A stretch of DNA of 57,492 nt, taken from assembly GCA_902801365.1 (NCBI GenBank), contig CADCHY010000019.1:1-57492 (forward strand). Reading direction: 5' to 3'. This DNA comes from an uncultured Succiniclasticum sp. Lineage in GTDB: Bacteria; Bacillota; Negativicutes; Acidaminococcales; Acidaminococcaceae. How positions within the stretch are numbered: the stretch's first letter is position 1; each line of letters starts with the position of its first letter. The position numbers and the translations under genes are program-made. Below, in pieces: positions 8,417 through 18,031 of the stretch. The notes under the pieces were generated by a model. It had not been told where the DNA came from, did no database searches, and saw only the letters and a list, made by a program, of their open reading frames with translations.

Positions 8417-11400
8417 ATGGAACGGATTCTGAGAGATTTACCTGCGCCGCAGGGCTTATATGACCCGGCGTTTGAACATGACGCCTGCGGCATCGGGTTT
8501 GTCGTGAATATTAAAGGGGAAAAATCCTACAGTATCATCGACGATGCCCTGAAGATTCTGGAGAACCTGAATCACCGCGGCGCGGAAGGCGCTGACCAGA
8601 AGAGTGGCGATGGGGCCGGTATTCTGGTGCAGATACCCCATGACTTTTTTGTCCGGGAATGCGAGGTGCTGGGCTTTTCCCTGCCTCCTGCGGGCGAGTA
8701 CGGCGTGGGCATGATTTTTGCCCATCGTTATGAGTCCTTCCGGAAAAAGCAGATGGAGATTTTTGAACGGATCGTCCGGGAGGAAGGGCAGGAAGTACTG
8801 GGCTGGCGGGAGGTGCCTATTGACGAGAGCATCATCGGGGAAGCGGCCAAATCCATCCGTCCCCGCATCATCCAGGTGTTTATCGGCAAGGCGCCGGGCG
8901 TGAAAAATCAGATGGATTTTGAGCGCAAGCTGTACATTATCCGCAAGGTGGCGGAAAAGGAAATCATTCCCCAGAGCCAGGTGATGGGCACGGCCTTTTA
9001 CATTGCCAGCCTGTCTTCCCGCACGATTGTGTACAAAGGTATGCTTACCTCCCTGCAGCTGCGGCATTTTTATCTGGATCTGTCCGATCTTGATTTTACT
9101 ACGGCTATGGCGCTGGTTCATTCCCGGTTCAGTACCAATACGTTTCCCAGCTGGGCCCGGGCCCATCCCAACCGCTATATTGTGCATAACGGGGAAATCA
9201 ATACCATCCGGGGCAACATCAACTGGCTGAACGCCCGGGAAAGCAAGGCCAAGTCCCCGTTTTTCCCGGATATGGAAAAGGTGTTCCCTGTTGTGGATGA
9301 CTCCGGCAGCGATTCCGCCATGTTCGACAACTGCCTGGAATACCTGATGATGACCGGGCATTCCATGGCCCACGCCATGATTACCATGATTCCCGAGCCC
9401 TGGGAGAAAGATCCTTCCATGCCCCAGGAGAAAAAAGACTTTTACCGGTACCAGACCTTTATGATGGAACCCTGGGACGGTCCTGCGGCCATCTGCTTCT
9501 GCGACGGCACGGTGATCGGCGGCATGCTGGACCGGAACGGTCTGCGTCCTGCCCGCTATTACGTGACGAAGGACGACCGTGTGGTGCTGAGTTCTGAAGC
9601 CGGCGCGGTGCCGGTGGCTCCGGACCAGATCGCCTATAAGGGACGTCTGGAACCGGGCCGCCTGTTCCTGGTCAATACGGCGGAGCAGCGCATCGTGGGA
9701 GACGATGAGATTAAACATATGCTGGCATCTTCCCATCCCTACAGCGAATGGTGCCGGGAACACATCATCGAGATGGATGAACTGGTAGAAGAGCGGGGCA
9801 GCATGATCAACGATACCATGATCCCCTTCGACCTGAAAGAACAGCAGAAAGTCTTCGGTTACACGCAGGAAGACCTGACCCAGATGATCGTTCCTATGGC
9901 CCGCATGGGCAAGGACCCGGTAGGCGCCATGGGTATCGACGCGCCCCTGCCGGTGCTTTCAGAAAAGCCCCAGATGCTTTATGATTATTTCCAGCAGAAT
10001 TTTGCCCAGGTGACGAACCCGCCCATCGACGGCGTACGGGAAAGCATCGTGACTTCCTCCCGGGTCATGATCGGTAACGTGGCCAACATCATGGAGCCGG
10101 ACGAAAAAGGCACGGCGGCGCTGGAAGTGTTGCGCCCCCTGCTGACCAACCGGGAGATGGCGGTAATCAAGAACCTGCAGACGGACAAGCTGCGGGCCGT
10201 GACACTGTCCATGCTGTACCCGGTGAACGGCGGCGCGGAGGCTATGGAAACAGCTATCGAATCCATCTGTATCGATGCATACCGGGCCATCCGCAACGGC
10301 GCCAACATTTTAGTACTGTCTGACCGGGGCGTGAATTCCCGCATGGCAGCGGTACCAGCGCTCCTGGCTTCGGCTGCGGTGCACAATTACCTGATTAAAA
10401 AGACGGTGCGCTCTGATGTGGGCCTGGTGCTGGAATCCGGCGAGCCCAGGGAAACCCACCATTACTGTACCCTGATCGGCTACGGCATTACGGCCATCAA
10501 TCCCTATCTGGCACTGGATACGGTCCATGCGCTGGCGACGGAAGGAAAGCTGCTGCCGGGACTGGACGCGGTGCAGGCGCAAGCGAACTACCTGAAAGCT
10601 GCCGTGGGCGGTATTCTGGCCGTTATGGCGAAGATGGGTATATCTACCGTAAAAAGCTATCACGGAGCTCAGATTTTTGAGGCGGTGGGTCTGAAACAGG
10701 AGCTGATCCAGAAATACTTTGTGAATACGCCTTCCCGGATCGAAGGCCTGGGTCTGGCGGAGATTGCCAGAGAGACCCAGCTGCGGCATCAGAATGCTTA
10801 TAAAGACGAAGGCGACCTGCCTGGCGGCGACTATTACAAGTACCGTAAAGGTGGAGAACAGCCCCACATTCTGGATCCGGAAGCTATCCGCCTGTTGCAG
10901 AAGGCCTGCAAGGAAGAAGATTACGAAGCCTATAAAGAGTATGCGAAAATCGTCGACAAGGGCGCGGTGTACCGGTTGCGCGACCTGCTGGATTTCTACT
11001 GCCCGCCGGGATGCAGCATTCCAATTGAAGAGGTGGAACCGGTGGAGAAGATCCTGTTGCACTTCCGTACCGGTGCTATGAGTTACGGTGCGCTGAGCAA
11101 GGAAGCCCACGAGTGTATTGCCATTGCCATGAACCGGATCGGTTCCATGAGCAACTGCGGTGAAGGGGGTGAGGACCCGGCCCGCTTCGTGAAATTGGAG
11201 AATGGCGACGACCCCAGCGACGGGGTGAAGCAGGTTTCCACAGCCCGTTTCGGCGTTACAAGCAACTATCTGGTGAACGGCCGGGAACTGCAGATTAAAT
11301 GTGCCCAGGGGGCCAAGCCCGGCGAGGGCGGTCATCTCCCCGGGACCAAGGTGTTCCCGGAAATCGGCAAGACCCGCCATTCCACCCCGGGTGTAGCGCT

Positions 11401-12982
11401 GATTTCCCCGCCGCCCCATCACGACATCTATTCAATAGAAGATTTGTCGGAACTGATTTTTGATTTGAAGAACGCCAACAAGGACGCAGACATCAGCGTG
11501 AAGCTGACGGCAGGTTCCGGTATCGGTACCATTGCGGCCGGCGTGGTCAAGGCAAAGGCGGACGGCATCACCATCAGCGGCTTTGACGGCGGTACCGGCG
11601 CGTCCCCCCGTTCCAGTATGCGCCATGCGGGCATTCCCTGGGAACTGGGACTGGCGGAAGTACAGCAGACCTTGTTGCTGAACAAACTGCGTGACAGGGT
11701 GCGCATCGAAGTGGACGGCAAGATACTGACCGGCCGGGACGTAGCCATTGCCGCCATGTTCGGGGCGGAGCTGTTCGCTTTCGGCACCGGCCCGCTTATT
11801 GCCCTGGGCTGCCATATGCTGCGTGTGTGCAATCTGAACACCTGCCCCTTCGGTATCTGTACCCAGAATGAAGAGTTGCGGAAGCGATTCAGCGGCAAAC
11901 CGGAATATGTCATCAATTACCTGAAATACGTGGCCCAGGACCTGCGGGAAATCATGGCCCGCCTGGGCTTCCATACGGTCGATGAAATGGTGGGACGTTC
12001 CGACCGGCTGAAGCAGCGGGAAAGCGCCGCCAACTGGAAAGCGGCGGAAGTGGATCTGGACCGGCTGCTGTTCCGGCCCTATACCGACGCAGACGTGGGA
12101 CACCGCTGCCTGCACCGGCAGAAGCACAACATCGGGGAAACCCTGGATATGTCCAAACTGGTGCGCATGTGCAAACCGGCGCTGGACTGCAAAAAGACCA
12201 TCCGGGCCCGGCTGCGCATCCGGAATACCAACCGGGTGACAGGTACCATCCTGGGCAGCGAGATCACCCGCCGTTACGGGGAAGAAGGTCTGCCGGAAGA
12301 TACCATCAAGCTGTCCTTTGTGGGTTCGGCAGGCCAGAGCTTCGGCGCCTTTATCCCGAAAGGCCTGACCCTTTCCCTGGAAGGGGACGCCAACGATTAT
12401 CTGGGCAAAGGCCTGTCCGGCGGCCGGCTGATCCTGTTCCCGCCGGGTGAGGCGGATTATGCGGCGGAAGCCAATATCATCACCGGCAACGTGGCCTGCT
12501 TCGGGGCCACCGGCGGCGAAGTGTATATCAACGGCCAGGCCGGGGAGCGTTTCTGCGTACGCAACAGCGGGGCTACGGCAGTGGTGGAAGGCATCGGTAA
12601 TCACGGTTGCGAATATATGACCGGCGGCCGGGCCGTGATTCTGGGTAAAATCGGCCGTAACTTTGCCGCGGGTATGTCCGGCGGTGTGGCCTACGTGCTG
12701 GATATGCAGCCGGAACTGTGCAACCGGGATCTGGTGGAATTGGAAAAACTGGAAGACGCGGGGGAACAGGATGAAGTGAAAGCCATTGTGGAACGGCATT
12801 TGGAGTTTACCGGGAGCCCTCTGGCAAAACGCCTGCTGGATGACTGGGAAGACACGGTGCAGCGTTTCACGAAGGTCATCCCCCGGGATTACAAAGCCAT
12901 GATGCTGAACATTGCGCGCTTTAAGGCGGAAGGGCACAGTGACGAGGAAGCCAGAAGACTGGCGTTTATGGAGAACAAATAA
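8417..12982 (+). CDS. gltB: Glutamate synthase large (alpha) subunit
   Basis: A 1521-residue four-domain glutamate synthase. A propeptide of 23 residues precedes the catalytic cysteine in HDACGIGFV (C24), which would become N-terminal in the glutaminase domain. The central and FMN-binding domains include KLTAGSGIGTIAAGVVKAKA and SGFDGGTGASP. Cysteines in CHMLRVCNLNTC followed by PFGIC (about 1130-1145) are the 3Fe-4S ligands. The C-terminal GxG beta-helix domain closes the protein. It converts glutamine plus 2-oxoglutarate to two glutamates. The ATG at 8417 has AGAGGGGG before it; an upstream in-frame codon at 8384 lacks such a site. No gltD lies next to it, so the electron-donating partner must be elsewhere. 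Confidence 0.96.
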   Translation: MERILRDLPAPQGLYDPAFEHDACGIGFVVNIKGEKSYSIIDDALKILENLNHRGAEGADQKSGDGAGILVQIPHDFFVRECEVLGFSLPPAGEYGVGMIFAHRYESFRKKQMEIFERIVREEGQEVLGWREVPIDESIIGEAAKSIRPRIIQVFIGKAPGVKNQMDFERKLYIIRKVAEKEIIPQSQVMGTAFYIASLSSRTIVYKGMLTSLQLRHFYLDLSDLDFTTAMALVHSRFSTNTFPSWARAHPNRYIVHNGEINTIRGNINWLNARESKAKSPFFPDMEKVFPVVDDSGSDSAMFDNCLEYLMMTGHSMAHAMITMIPEPWEKDPSMPQEKKDFYRYQTFMMEPWDGPAAICFCDGTVIGGMLDRNGLRPARYYVTKDDRVVLSSEAGAVPVAPDQIAYKGRLEPGRLFLVNTAEQRIVGDDEIKHMLASSHPYSEWCREHIIEMDELVEERGSMINDTMIPFDLKEQQKVFGYTQEDLTQMIVPMARMGKDPVGAMGIDAPLPVLSEKPQMLYDYFQQNFAQVTNPPIDGVRESIVTSSRVMIGNVANIMEPDEKGTAALEVLRPLLTNREMAVIKNLQTDKLRAVTLSMLYPVNGGAEAMETAIESICIDAYRAIRNGANILVLSDRGVNSRMAAVPALLASAAVHNYLIKKTVRSDVGLVLESGEPRETHHYCTLIGYGITAINPYLALDTVHALATEGKLLPGLDAVQAQANYLKAAVGGILAVMAKMGISTVKSYHGAQIFEAVGLKQELIQKYFVNTPSRIEGLGLAEIARETQLRHQNAYKDEGDLPGGDYYKYRKGGEQPHILDPEAIRLLQKACKEEDYEAYKEYAKIVDKGAVYRLRDLLDFYCPPGCSIPIEEVEPVEKILLHFRTGAMSYGALSKEAHECIAIAMNRIGSMSNCGEGGEDPARFVKLENGDDPSDGVKQVSTARFGVTSNYLVNGRELQIKCAQGAKPGEGGHLPGTKVFPEIGKTRHSTPGVALISPPPHHDIYSIEDLSELIFDLKNANKDADISVKLTAGSGIGTIAAGVVKAKADGITISGFDGGTGASPRSSMRHAGIPWELGLAEVQQTLLLNKLRDRVRIEVDGKILTGRDVAIAAMFGAELFAFGTGPLIALGCHMLRVCNLNTCPFGICTQNEELRKRFSGKPEYVINYLKYVAQDLREIMARLGFHTVDEMVGRSDRLKQRESAANWKAAEVDLDRLLFRPYTDADVGHRCLHRQKHNIGETLDMSKLVRMCKPALDCKKTIRARLRIRNTNRVTGTILGSEITRRYGEEGLPEDTIKLSFVGSAGQSFGAFIPKGLTLSLEGDANDYLGKGLSGGRLILFPPGEADYAAEANIITGNVACFGATGGEVYINGQAGERFCVRNSGATAVVEGIGNHGCEYMTGGRAVILGKIGRNFAAGMSGGVAYVLDMQPELCNRDLVELEKLEDAGEQDEVKAIVERHLEFTGSPLAKRLLDDWEDTVQRFTKVIPRDYKAMMLNIARFKAEGHSDEEARRLAFMENK

Positions 12983-13049
12983 AAACCGTAACATAGTTTA
13001 CACATCGAAACAAAAATATGAAAATTAGTATCGGAAAGCGAAAAATCAT

Positions 13050-13078
13050 TTGACGAAGTTCTTTCCCGGTGCTAAACT
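13050..13078 (+). promoter_or_regulatory. Promoter of the trp operon
   Basis: TTGACG (13050-13055), a 17-nt spacer and TAAACT (13073-13078), directly upstream of the T-box leader. Confidence 0.75.
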
Positions 13079-13091
13079 ACATTTAAAATTA

Positions 13092-13370
13092 ATATTGACC
13101 ACAAAACCGTTGAGACGGAGATCAAGCCAATATAAGCGCTTACAGAGAGTCCGGGCAGCTGAAATCCGGGTAGAAATGCTGGTTGGTAAATGGACCGTTG
13201 AGGGTGTGCTGAAATCGAAAGAGAGTATTGCACAACGTTTCGTCCGCGTTAGGGAAGGAGGATGTGTTGGCATCCGCAGAGTGCACAGCATGGCTGTGAA
13301 TCAAGGTGGTACCGCAGGTTTGATAATATTATGGCCTGTCCTTGCTGAATGCGGGGACAGGTTTTTTATT
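13092..13370 (+). promoter_or_regulatory. T-box leader with Trp (UGG) specifier and terminator
   Basis: A tRNA-sensing T-box leader between the promoter and trpD. AGAGAG (13144-13149) is followed by a CCGG/CCGG stem with a GCTGAAA loop, as in the distal end of Stem I. The specifier-loop side has TAAATGGACC, where TGG at 13191-13193 is a tryptophan codon followed by A, flanked by paired ACGG/CCGT and GCCAA/TTGGT. The T-box proper, AAGGTGGTACCGCAGG (13303-13318), precedes an 11-bp terminator stem (13335-13345 with 13351-13361) and six T residues. Uncharged tRNA-Trp should stabilise the antiterminator and switch on trpDCFBA. The variable base of the T-box bulge is T. Confidence 0.9.
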
Positions 13371-13400
13371 TGGATATTTTGCAATGGGGGGGATTTGACA

Positions 13401-14423
13401 ATGATTAAAGAAGCTATCGTCAAGATTGTAAGCAAAGAGGATCTGACCTACGAAGAAGCTTATACGGTGATGAATGAGATTATGAGCGGGGAGACCACGG
13501 CTACGCAAAACGCTGCGTTTCTGGCCGCCCTCTCCACGAAAAGCGCCCGGGCGGAAACGACAGATGAAATTGCCGGATGCGCTGCGGCCATGCGGGCCCA
13601 TGCTACCAAAGTGGAAACGGGCATGGATGTGTTTGAAATCGTAGGTACCGGCGGGGACAACGCCCAGAGCTTTAACATCTCCACCACTTCGGCGCTGATT
13701 GCGGCGGCGGGAGGTATGAAGGTGGCCAAGCACGGTAACCGGGCGGCATCTTCCCTGTGCGGTACAGCAGACTGTCTGGAGGCGCTGGGCGTGAACATCA
13801 GCCAGAACCCCGCAAGATGTGTGGAGCTGCTGAAGGAAGTGGGCATGTGTTTCTTCTTTGCGCAGAAATACCACACTTCCATGAAATACGTGGGCGCAAT
13901 CCGCAAGGAGCTGGGGTTCCGGACCGTGTTCAACATTCTGGGACCGCTGACGAACCCGGCTTCGCCGTCCATGCAACTGCTGGGCGTGTACGACGGATAT
14001 CTGGCGGAGCCCCTGACCCGGGTTCTCACCAGTCTGGGCGTGAAACGGGGCATGGTGGTGTACGGGCAGGACAAGCTGGACGAGATTTCTCTCAGCTCGC
14101 CTACCACAATCTGCGAGATCAAAGACGGCTGGTATAAGACGTATGTGATTACTCCCGAAGATTTCGGCTTCGAACGTTGCAAAAAGGAAGACCTGAAGGG
14201 TGGCACACCGGCAGAGAATGCGCAGATTACGCTGGACATATTGAACGGTGTGAAGGGACATAAACGGAACGCTGTGCTGCTGAACGCCGGGGCTGCGCTT
14301 TACATCGGCGGCAAGGCAAAGGACATGAAAGAGGGCATCGCGCTGGCGGAGGAACTGATCGACACCGGCAAGGCGATGGAAACCCTGCAGAAGTTCATTG
14401 AAATCAGCAACCGGCCTGAGTGA
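13401..14423 (+). CDS. trpD: Anthranilate phosphoribosyltransferase
   Basis: A 340-residue TrpD that transfers the phosphoribosyl group from PRPP to anthranilate. The PRPP-binding glycine loop is [16 protein letters not shown], followed by [21 protein letters not shown]; the PRPP-metal site is in KLDEIS. The ATG at 13401, behind GGGGGGG, is chosen because homology starts at MIKEAIVKI; longer upstream readings would run through the T-box. It is the first gene of the trp operon here: trpE and trpG, which make anthranilate, are not upstream. Confidence 0.95.
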   Translation: MIKEAIVKIVSKEDLTYEEAYTVMNEIMSGETTATQNAAFLAALSTKSARAETTDEIAGCAAAMRAHATKVETGMDVFEIVGTGGDNAQSFNISTTSALIAAAGGMKVAKHGNRAASSLCGTADCLEALGVNISQNPARCVELLKEVGMCFFFAQKYHTSMKYVGAIRKELGFRTVFNILGPLTNPASPSMQLLGVYDGYLAEPLTRVLTSLGVKRGMVVYGQDKLDEISLSSPTTICEIKDGWYKTYVITPEDFGFERCKKEDLKGGTPAENAQITLDILNGVKGHKRNAVLLNAGAALYIGGKAKDMKEGIALAEELIDTGKAMETLQKFIEISNRPE

Positions 14424-14442
14424 GAAACAAGGTTTGGAGATT

Positions 14443-15255
14443 ATGATTTTAGATACATTAGCAACCGTTGCAAAAAGGCGGGTTGCCAAACTGGAGAAAG
14501 TAAAGAGTTTAGCAGCAGTAAGGGAAGAGGCGGAACAAATTTATAAGGAATCCGCAATGGGTAGTGGTAACGCTTCTGCCTGCAGGGCCAAAAGCTTTAT
14601 GGCAAACCTGCAGCGGCCCGGGCTGAACTTTATCTGCGAATGCAAGAAGGCGTCTCCTTCCAAGGGACTGATATCCCCCGATTTTCCCTATCTGGAAATC
14701 GCAAAAGCCTACGAACGGGGCGGAGGGGCAGCCATCTCTGTGCTGACAGAACCGGAGTATTTCCTGGGTTTGGATATCTATCTGCAGGAAATCGCGGCGC
14801 AGGTAAATCTGCCCGTGCTGCGGAAGGATTTCACTGTAAGCCCGTACCAGATTTATGAGGCGAAAACGCTGGGGGCCAGTGCGGTTTTGCTGATCTGTGC
14901 CATCCTGTCCGCGAGCCAGCTGAAAGAGTACAGGCTGGCGGCGGAAAGCATAGGGCTGGATGCGCTGGTGGAGACGCACGACGGGCAGGAAATTGAAACA
15001 GCGCTTAAGAGCGGAGCTAAAATTGTCGGTATCAATAACCGTAACCTGAAGGATTTTACAGTGGACATCAGCGCCTGCCTGCAGTTGCGCAAAGAAATAC
15101 CGCAAGACCGCATCTGTATCGCGGAAAGCGGAATCCGGAATGAAGACGACATCCGCAGCTTAAAAGTGAAAGGCTTTAACGGTGTGCTCATCGGCGAAAC
15201 GCTGATGAGCAGCGGGAACCCGGAAGAGATGCTGCGGAGGTTACAGGAAGCGTGA
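14443..15255 (+). CDS. trpC: Indole-3-glycerol phosphate synthase
   Basis: A 270-residue (beta/alpha)8 barrel enzyme. Signature segments are FICECKKASPSKGLI (catalytic Lys region), LPVLRKDFTVSPYQI, VGINNRNLKDFTVD and CIAESGIRNEDDI. It closes CdRP to indole-3-glycerol phosphate. The ATG at 14443 has GGAGA just before it at short spacing; an in-frame codon at 14398 overlapping trpD is possible but lies upstream of conserved sequence. Confidence 0.95.
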   Translation: MILDTLATVAKRRVAKLEKVKSLAAVREEAEQIYKESAMGSGNASACRAKSFMANLQRPGLNFICECKKASPSKGLISPDFPYLEIAKAYERGGGAAISVLTEPEYFLGLDIYLQEIAAQVNLPVLRKDFTVSPYQIYEAKTLGASAVLLICAILSASQLKEYRLAAESIGLDALVETHDGQEIETALKSGAKIVGINNRNLKDFTVDISACLQLRKEIPQDRICIAESGIRNEDDIRSLKVKGFNGVLIGETLMSSGNPEEMLRRLQEA

Positions 15256-15307
15256 GAACGGAACTTATGCTCTCACAACCATCAGATAAAGCAGGCAGGG
15301 ATTAAGT

Positions 15308-15997
15308 ATGGTAAAAGTGAAATTTTGCGGCATACGCAGAACAGAGGACATAGAAGCAGTCAACCGGCTGCAGCCAGACTTTGCAGGTTTTGTGTTTGCG
15401 AAAAGTCAAAGGCAGGTCACGAAAGAGCAGGCTGTTGCGCTGAAAGAAATGCTTGACCCCGGAATCAGAACGGTGGCGGTGCTGGTAAACATGCCGGCAG
15501 AAGAAGCTGCAGTCCTAGCAAACACGGGTATTGCCGATTTTCTGCAGTTACACGGAGATGAAGACGCAGCTTATATCGCAAAGCTGAGGATGCTGACAAC
15601 TGCGAAGATCATCAAAGCAATCCGGCTGAGAAACGGGGGCTGTCCGGTACAGGGTGGCGGAAAGGAAGCAGGAGCATCGGTTAACACAGAAAATGCCAGA
15701 CTTCTGGCAGAAGCGAGTCAGGCAGACTACTATCTGTTTGATACGTTCCTTCCGGATGCCTACGGAGGAACAGGAAAGACATTTGCGCTTTCCTTATTAA
15801 AAAGCCTGTCCATAGACAAACCGTTCTTTCTGGCAGGCGGCCTGGACGCGGGCAATGTGGCAGAAATCATCGGACAGGTGCAAAGGAATGCAAAGCTGTT
15901 TCCGTTCCTTTTCGGGGCAGATGTATCCGGTGGAATAGAGACTGACGGAGTTAAGGATCCGATAAAGATGGAAGCATTTATGAAAGCTATAATATAA
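15308..15997 (+). CDS. trpF: Phosphoribosylanthranilate isomerase
   Basis: A 229-residue TrpF barrel. VKFCGIRRTEDIEAV carries the catalytic cysteine, FAGFVFAKSQRQV the RxV phosphate region, LFDTFLPDAYGGTGKTF the catalytic aspartate, and FFLAGGLDAGN with GADVSGGIETDGVKD the phosphate-binding loops. It performs the Amadori rearrangement of PRA to CdRP. It stands 52 nt after trpC in the expected operon order. Confidence 0.95.
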   Translation: MVKVKFCGIRRTEDIEAVNRLQPDFAGFVFAKSQRQVTKEQAVALKEMLDPGIRTVAVLVNMPAEEAAVLANTGIADFLQLHGDEDAAYIAKLRMLTTAKIIKAIRLRNGGCPVQGGGKEAGASVNTENARLLAEASQADYYLFDTFLPDAYGGTGKTFALSLLKSLSIDKPFFLAGGLDAGNVAEIIGQVQRNAKLFPFLFGADVSGGIETDGVKDPIKMEAFMKAII

Positions 15998-16024
15998 AGA
16001 TATAAAGCAGAAAGGGTGCGTATC

Positions 16025-17209
16025 ATGACAAAGGGAAGATTTGGAATCCACGGCGGGCAGTACATTCCGGAAACACTGATGAACGCAGTGCTGGAACTGG
16101 AACGTGCATATGAATATTATAAGAACGACAAGGTCTTCTGGGACGAACTGCGACAGCTGTATCGCGATTACGCAAACCGGCCCAGCATGCTGTATTATGC
16201 GGAAAAGATGACAAAAGATCTGGGCGGGGCCAAAATCTACCTGAAGCGGGAAGATCTGAACCATACCGGCGCCCATAAAATTAACAATGTATTAGGGCAA
16301 TGCCTGCTGGCACAGCGAATGGGAAAGAAACACGTCATCGCGGAAACCGGGGCAGGCCAGCACGGGGTAGCAACGGCGACGGTGGCGGCGCTGATGGGCA
16401 TGGAATGCACTGTGTACATGGGCAAGGAAGACTGCGAACGGCAGGCCCTGAACGTGTTCCGCATGGAACTGCTGGGGGCGAAGGTGGTGCCCGTCACCAC
16501 AGGCACCGGTACCCTGAAGGATGCGGTAAATGAAGCGCTCCGGGTCTGGACGGCCCGGGTGGAAGACACCTATTATGTGTTGGGATCCGTTATGGGGCCC
16601 CACCCGTACCCGGAAATGGTGCGGGACTTCCAGAAGGTAATCGGGGAAGAGGTGAAAGCCCAGCTGCTGGAAAAAGAAGGGCGCCTGCCGGATGCGGTCA
16701 TCGCCTGTGTCGGGGGCGGGTCCAACGCCATGGGTATCTTCTACGATTTCATCCCGGACAAGGATGTACGCCTCATCGGCGTGGAAGCGGCAGGCGAAGG
16801 TGTGGATACGGAGCGGACAGCGGCTACCATCGCCAGGGGTTCGGAAGGTATCTTCCACGGCATGAAATCCCTGTTCCTGCAGGATGAATACGGACAGATT
16901 GCGCCGGTGTATTCCATTTCCGCCGGGTTAGATTATCCCGGCATCGGACCGGAACATGCGTACCTTCACGACATTGGCCGGGCAGAATATGTGCCCGCTA
17001 CGGATCAGGAATCGGTGGATGCGTTTATGTACCTGTCCAAGACGGAAGGCATCATCCCGGCAGTGGAAAGCGCTCATGCCCTGGCTTATGCCATGAAGCT
17101 GGCGCCTGCTATGGATAAGGATAAAATCATCGTAGTGAACCTCTCCGGACGGGGAGATAAAGACGTGGCGGCCATTGCCAGATATTTGGGGAGGGATTTG
17201 CATGAGTAA
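16025..17209 (+). CDS. trpB: Tryptophan synthase beta subunit (TrpB1)
   Basis: A 394-residue PLP enzyme that joins indole to serine. The start [17 protein letters not shown], the Schiff-base lysine in HTGAHKINN (K85), [12 protein letters not shown], and the PLP phosphate loop [10 protein letters not shown] are all intact. AAAGGG lies 8 nt before the ATG at 16025, which is preferred over an in-frame GTG at 16016. Its 3' end overlaps trpA by 8 nt, as expected for the coupled alpha2-beta2 complex. Confidence 0.96.
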   Translation: MTKGRFGIHGGQYIPETLMNAVLELERAYEYYKNDKVFWDELRQLYRDYANRPSMLYYAEKMTKDLGGAKIYLKREDLNHTGAHKINNVLGQCLLAQRMGKKHVIAETGAGQHGVATATVAALMGMECTVYMGKEDCERQALNVFRMELLGAKVVPVTTGTGTLKDAVNEALRVWTARVEDTYYVLGSVMGPHPYPEMVRDFQKVIGEEVKAQLLEKEGRLPDAVIACVGGGSNAMGIFYDFIPDKDVRLIGVEAAGEGVDTERTAATIARGSEGIFHGMKSLFLQDEYGQIAPVYSISAGLDYPGIGPEHAYLHDIGRAEYVPATDQESVDAFMYLSKTEGIIPAVESAHALAYAMKLAPAMDKDKIIVVNLSGRGDKDVAAIARYLGRDLHE

Positions 17210-17987
17210 GATAGCAGATGTACTGAAAAATCATAAAAAGATGTTTGTGCCGTTCATTACAGCAGGCGACCCGGACCTGGAAACCACGAAGAAGCTGATT
17301 TTGGCCATGGAAGAGGCGGGGGCCACCATCATCGAGCTGGGTATTCCCTTCAGCGATCCCATGGCGGAAGGCCCGGTAATTCAGGAAGCCGATATCCGGG
17401 CCCTGAACGCCGGCACTACCACGGACAAGGTCTTTGATATGATTAGAGAAGTGCGGAAAGAAACCGATATACCGCTGGTGTTCCTGACTTACGCCAACCC
17501 GATTTTCCATTACGGTACGGATAAGTTCTATGCCCGTTGCGCGGAAGCAGGCGTGGACGGGACCATCGTGCCGGACGTTCCCTATGAGGAACGGGGTGAG
17601 CTGGAAACAGCCTGCGAAAAGTACGGAGTGGACCGCATAACCATGATTGCTCCCACATCGGAAGACCGGATCCAGAAAATTGCTAAAGACGCGAAAGGCT
17701 ATGTATACATTGTTTCCAGTTTAGGCGTTACCGGTGTACGCAGCGAGATTACAACGGATATCGGGACAATTTATAAAAAGATCCGGGAAGTGACGGATAC
17801 ACCGGCTGCCGTGGGCTTTGGTATTTCTACCCCGGTCCAGGCGGCAGAAATGGCCCGGCTCAGCGACGGGGCCATCGTAGGCAGCGCTATTGTTAAAATG
17901 ATCGCAGAGTACGGAAAAGACTGCGTGGAACCGGTCAAAGAATACGTAAAGAATATGACGGATGCAGTGAAAGCCTGTGAAGAATAG
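17202..17987 (+). CDS. trpA: Tryptophan synthase alpha subunit
   Basis: A 261-residue alpha subunit that cleaves indole-3-glycerol phosphate to indole and G3P. Conserved segments are [34 protein letters not shown] (catalytic Glu and Asp region), [27 protein letters not shown] and [19 protein letters not shown] precedes the ATG inside the end of trpB. The 44-nt gap to the following UbiD gene contains no terminator. Confidence 0.96.
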   Translation: MSKIADVLKNHKKMFVPFITAGDPDLETTKKLILAMEEAGATIIELGIPFSDPMAEGPVIQEADIRALNAGTTTDKVFDMIREVRKETDIPLVFLTYANPIFHYGTDKFYARCAEAGVDGTIVPDVPYEERGELETACEKYGVDRITMIAPTSEDRIQKIAKDAKGYVYIVSSLGVTGVRSEITTDIGTIYKKIREVTDTPAAVGFGISTPVQAAEMARLSDGAIVGSAIVKMIAEYGKDCVEPVKEYVKNMTDAVKACEE

Positions 17988-18031
17988 AAAGATATAATAA
18001 ATAGAAAAGCTAAATGTTTTGGAGGGGAAGC

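Noticed and set aside
11432..12994. Long minus-strand ORF of 520 codons opposite gltB
   Set aside because: No recognisable domain and lies wholly inside gltB; a shadow frame.
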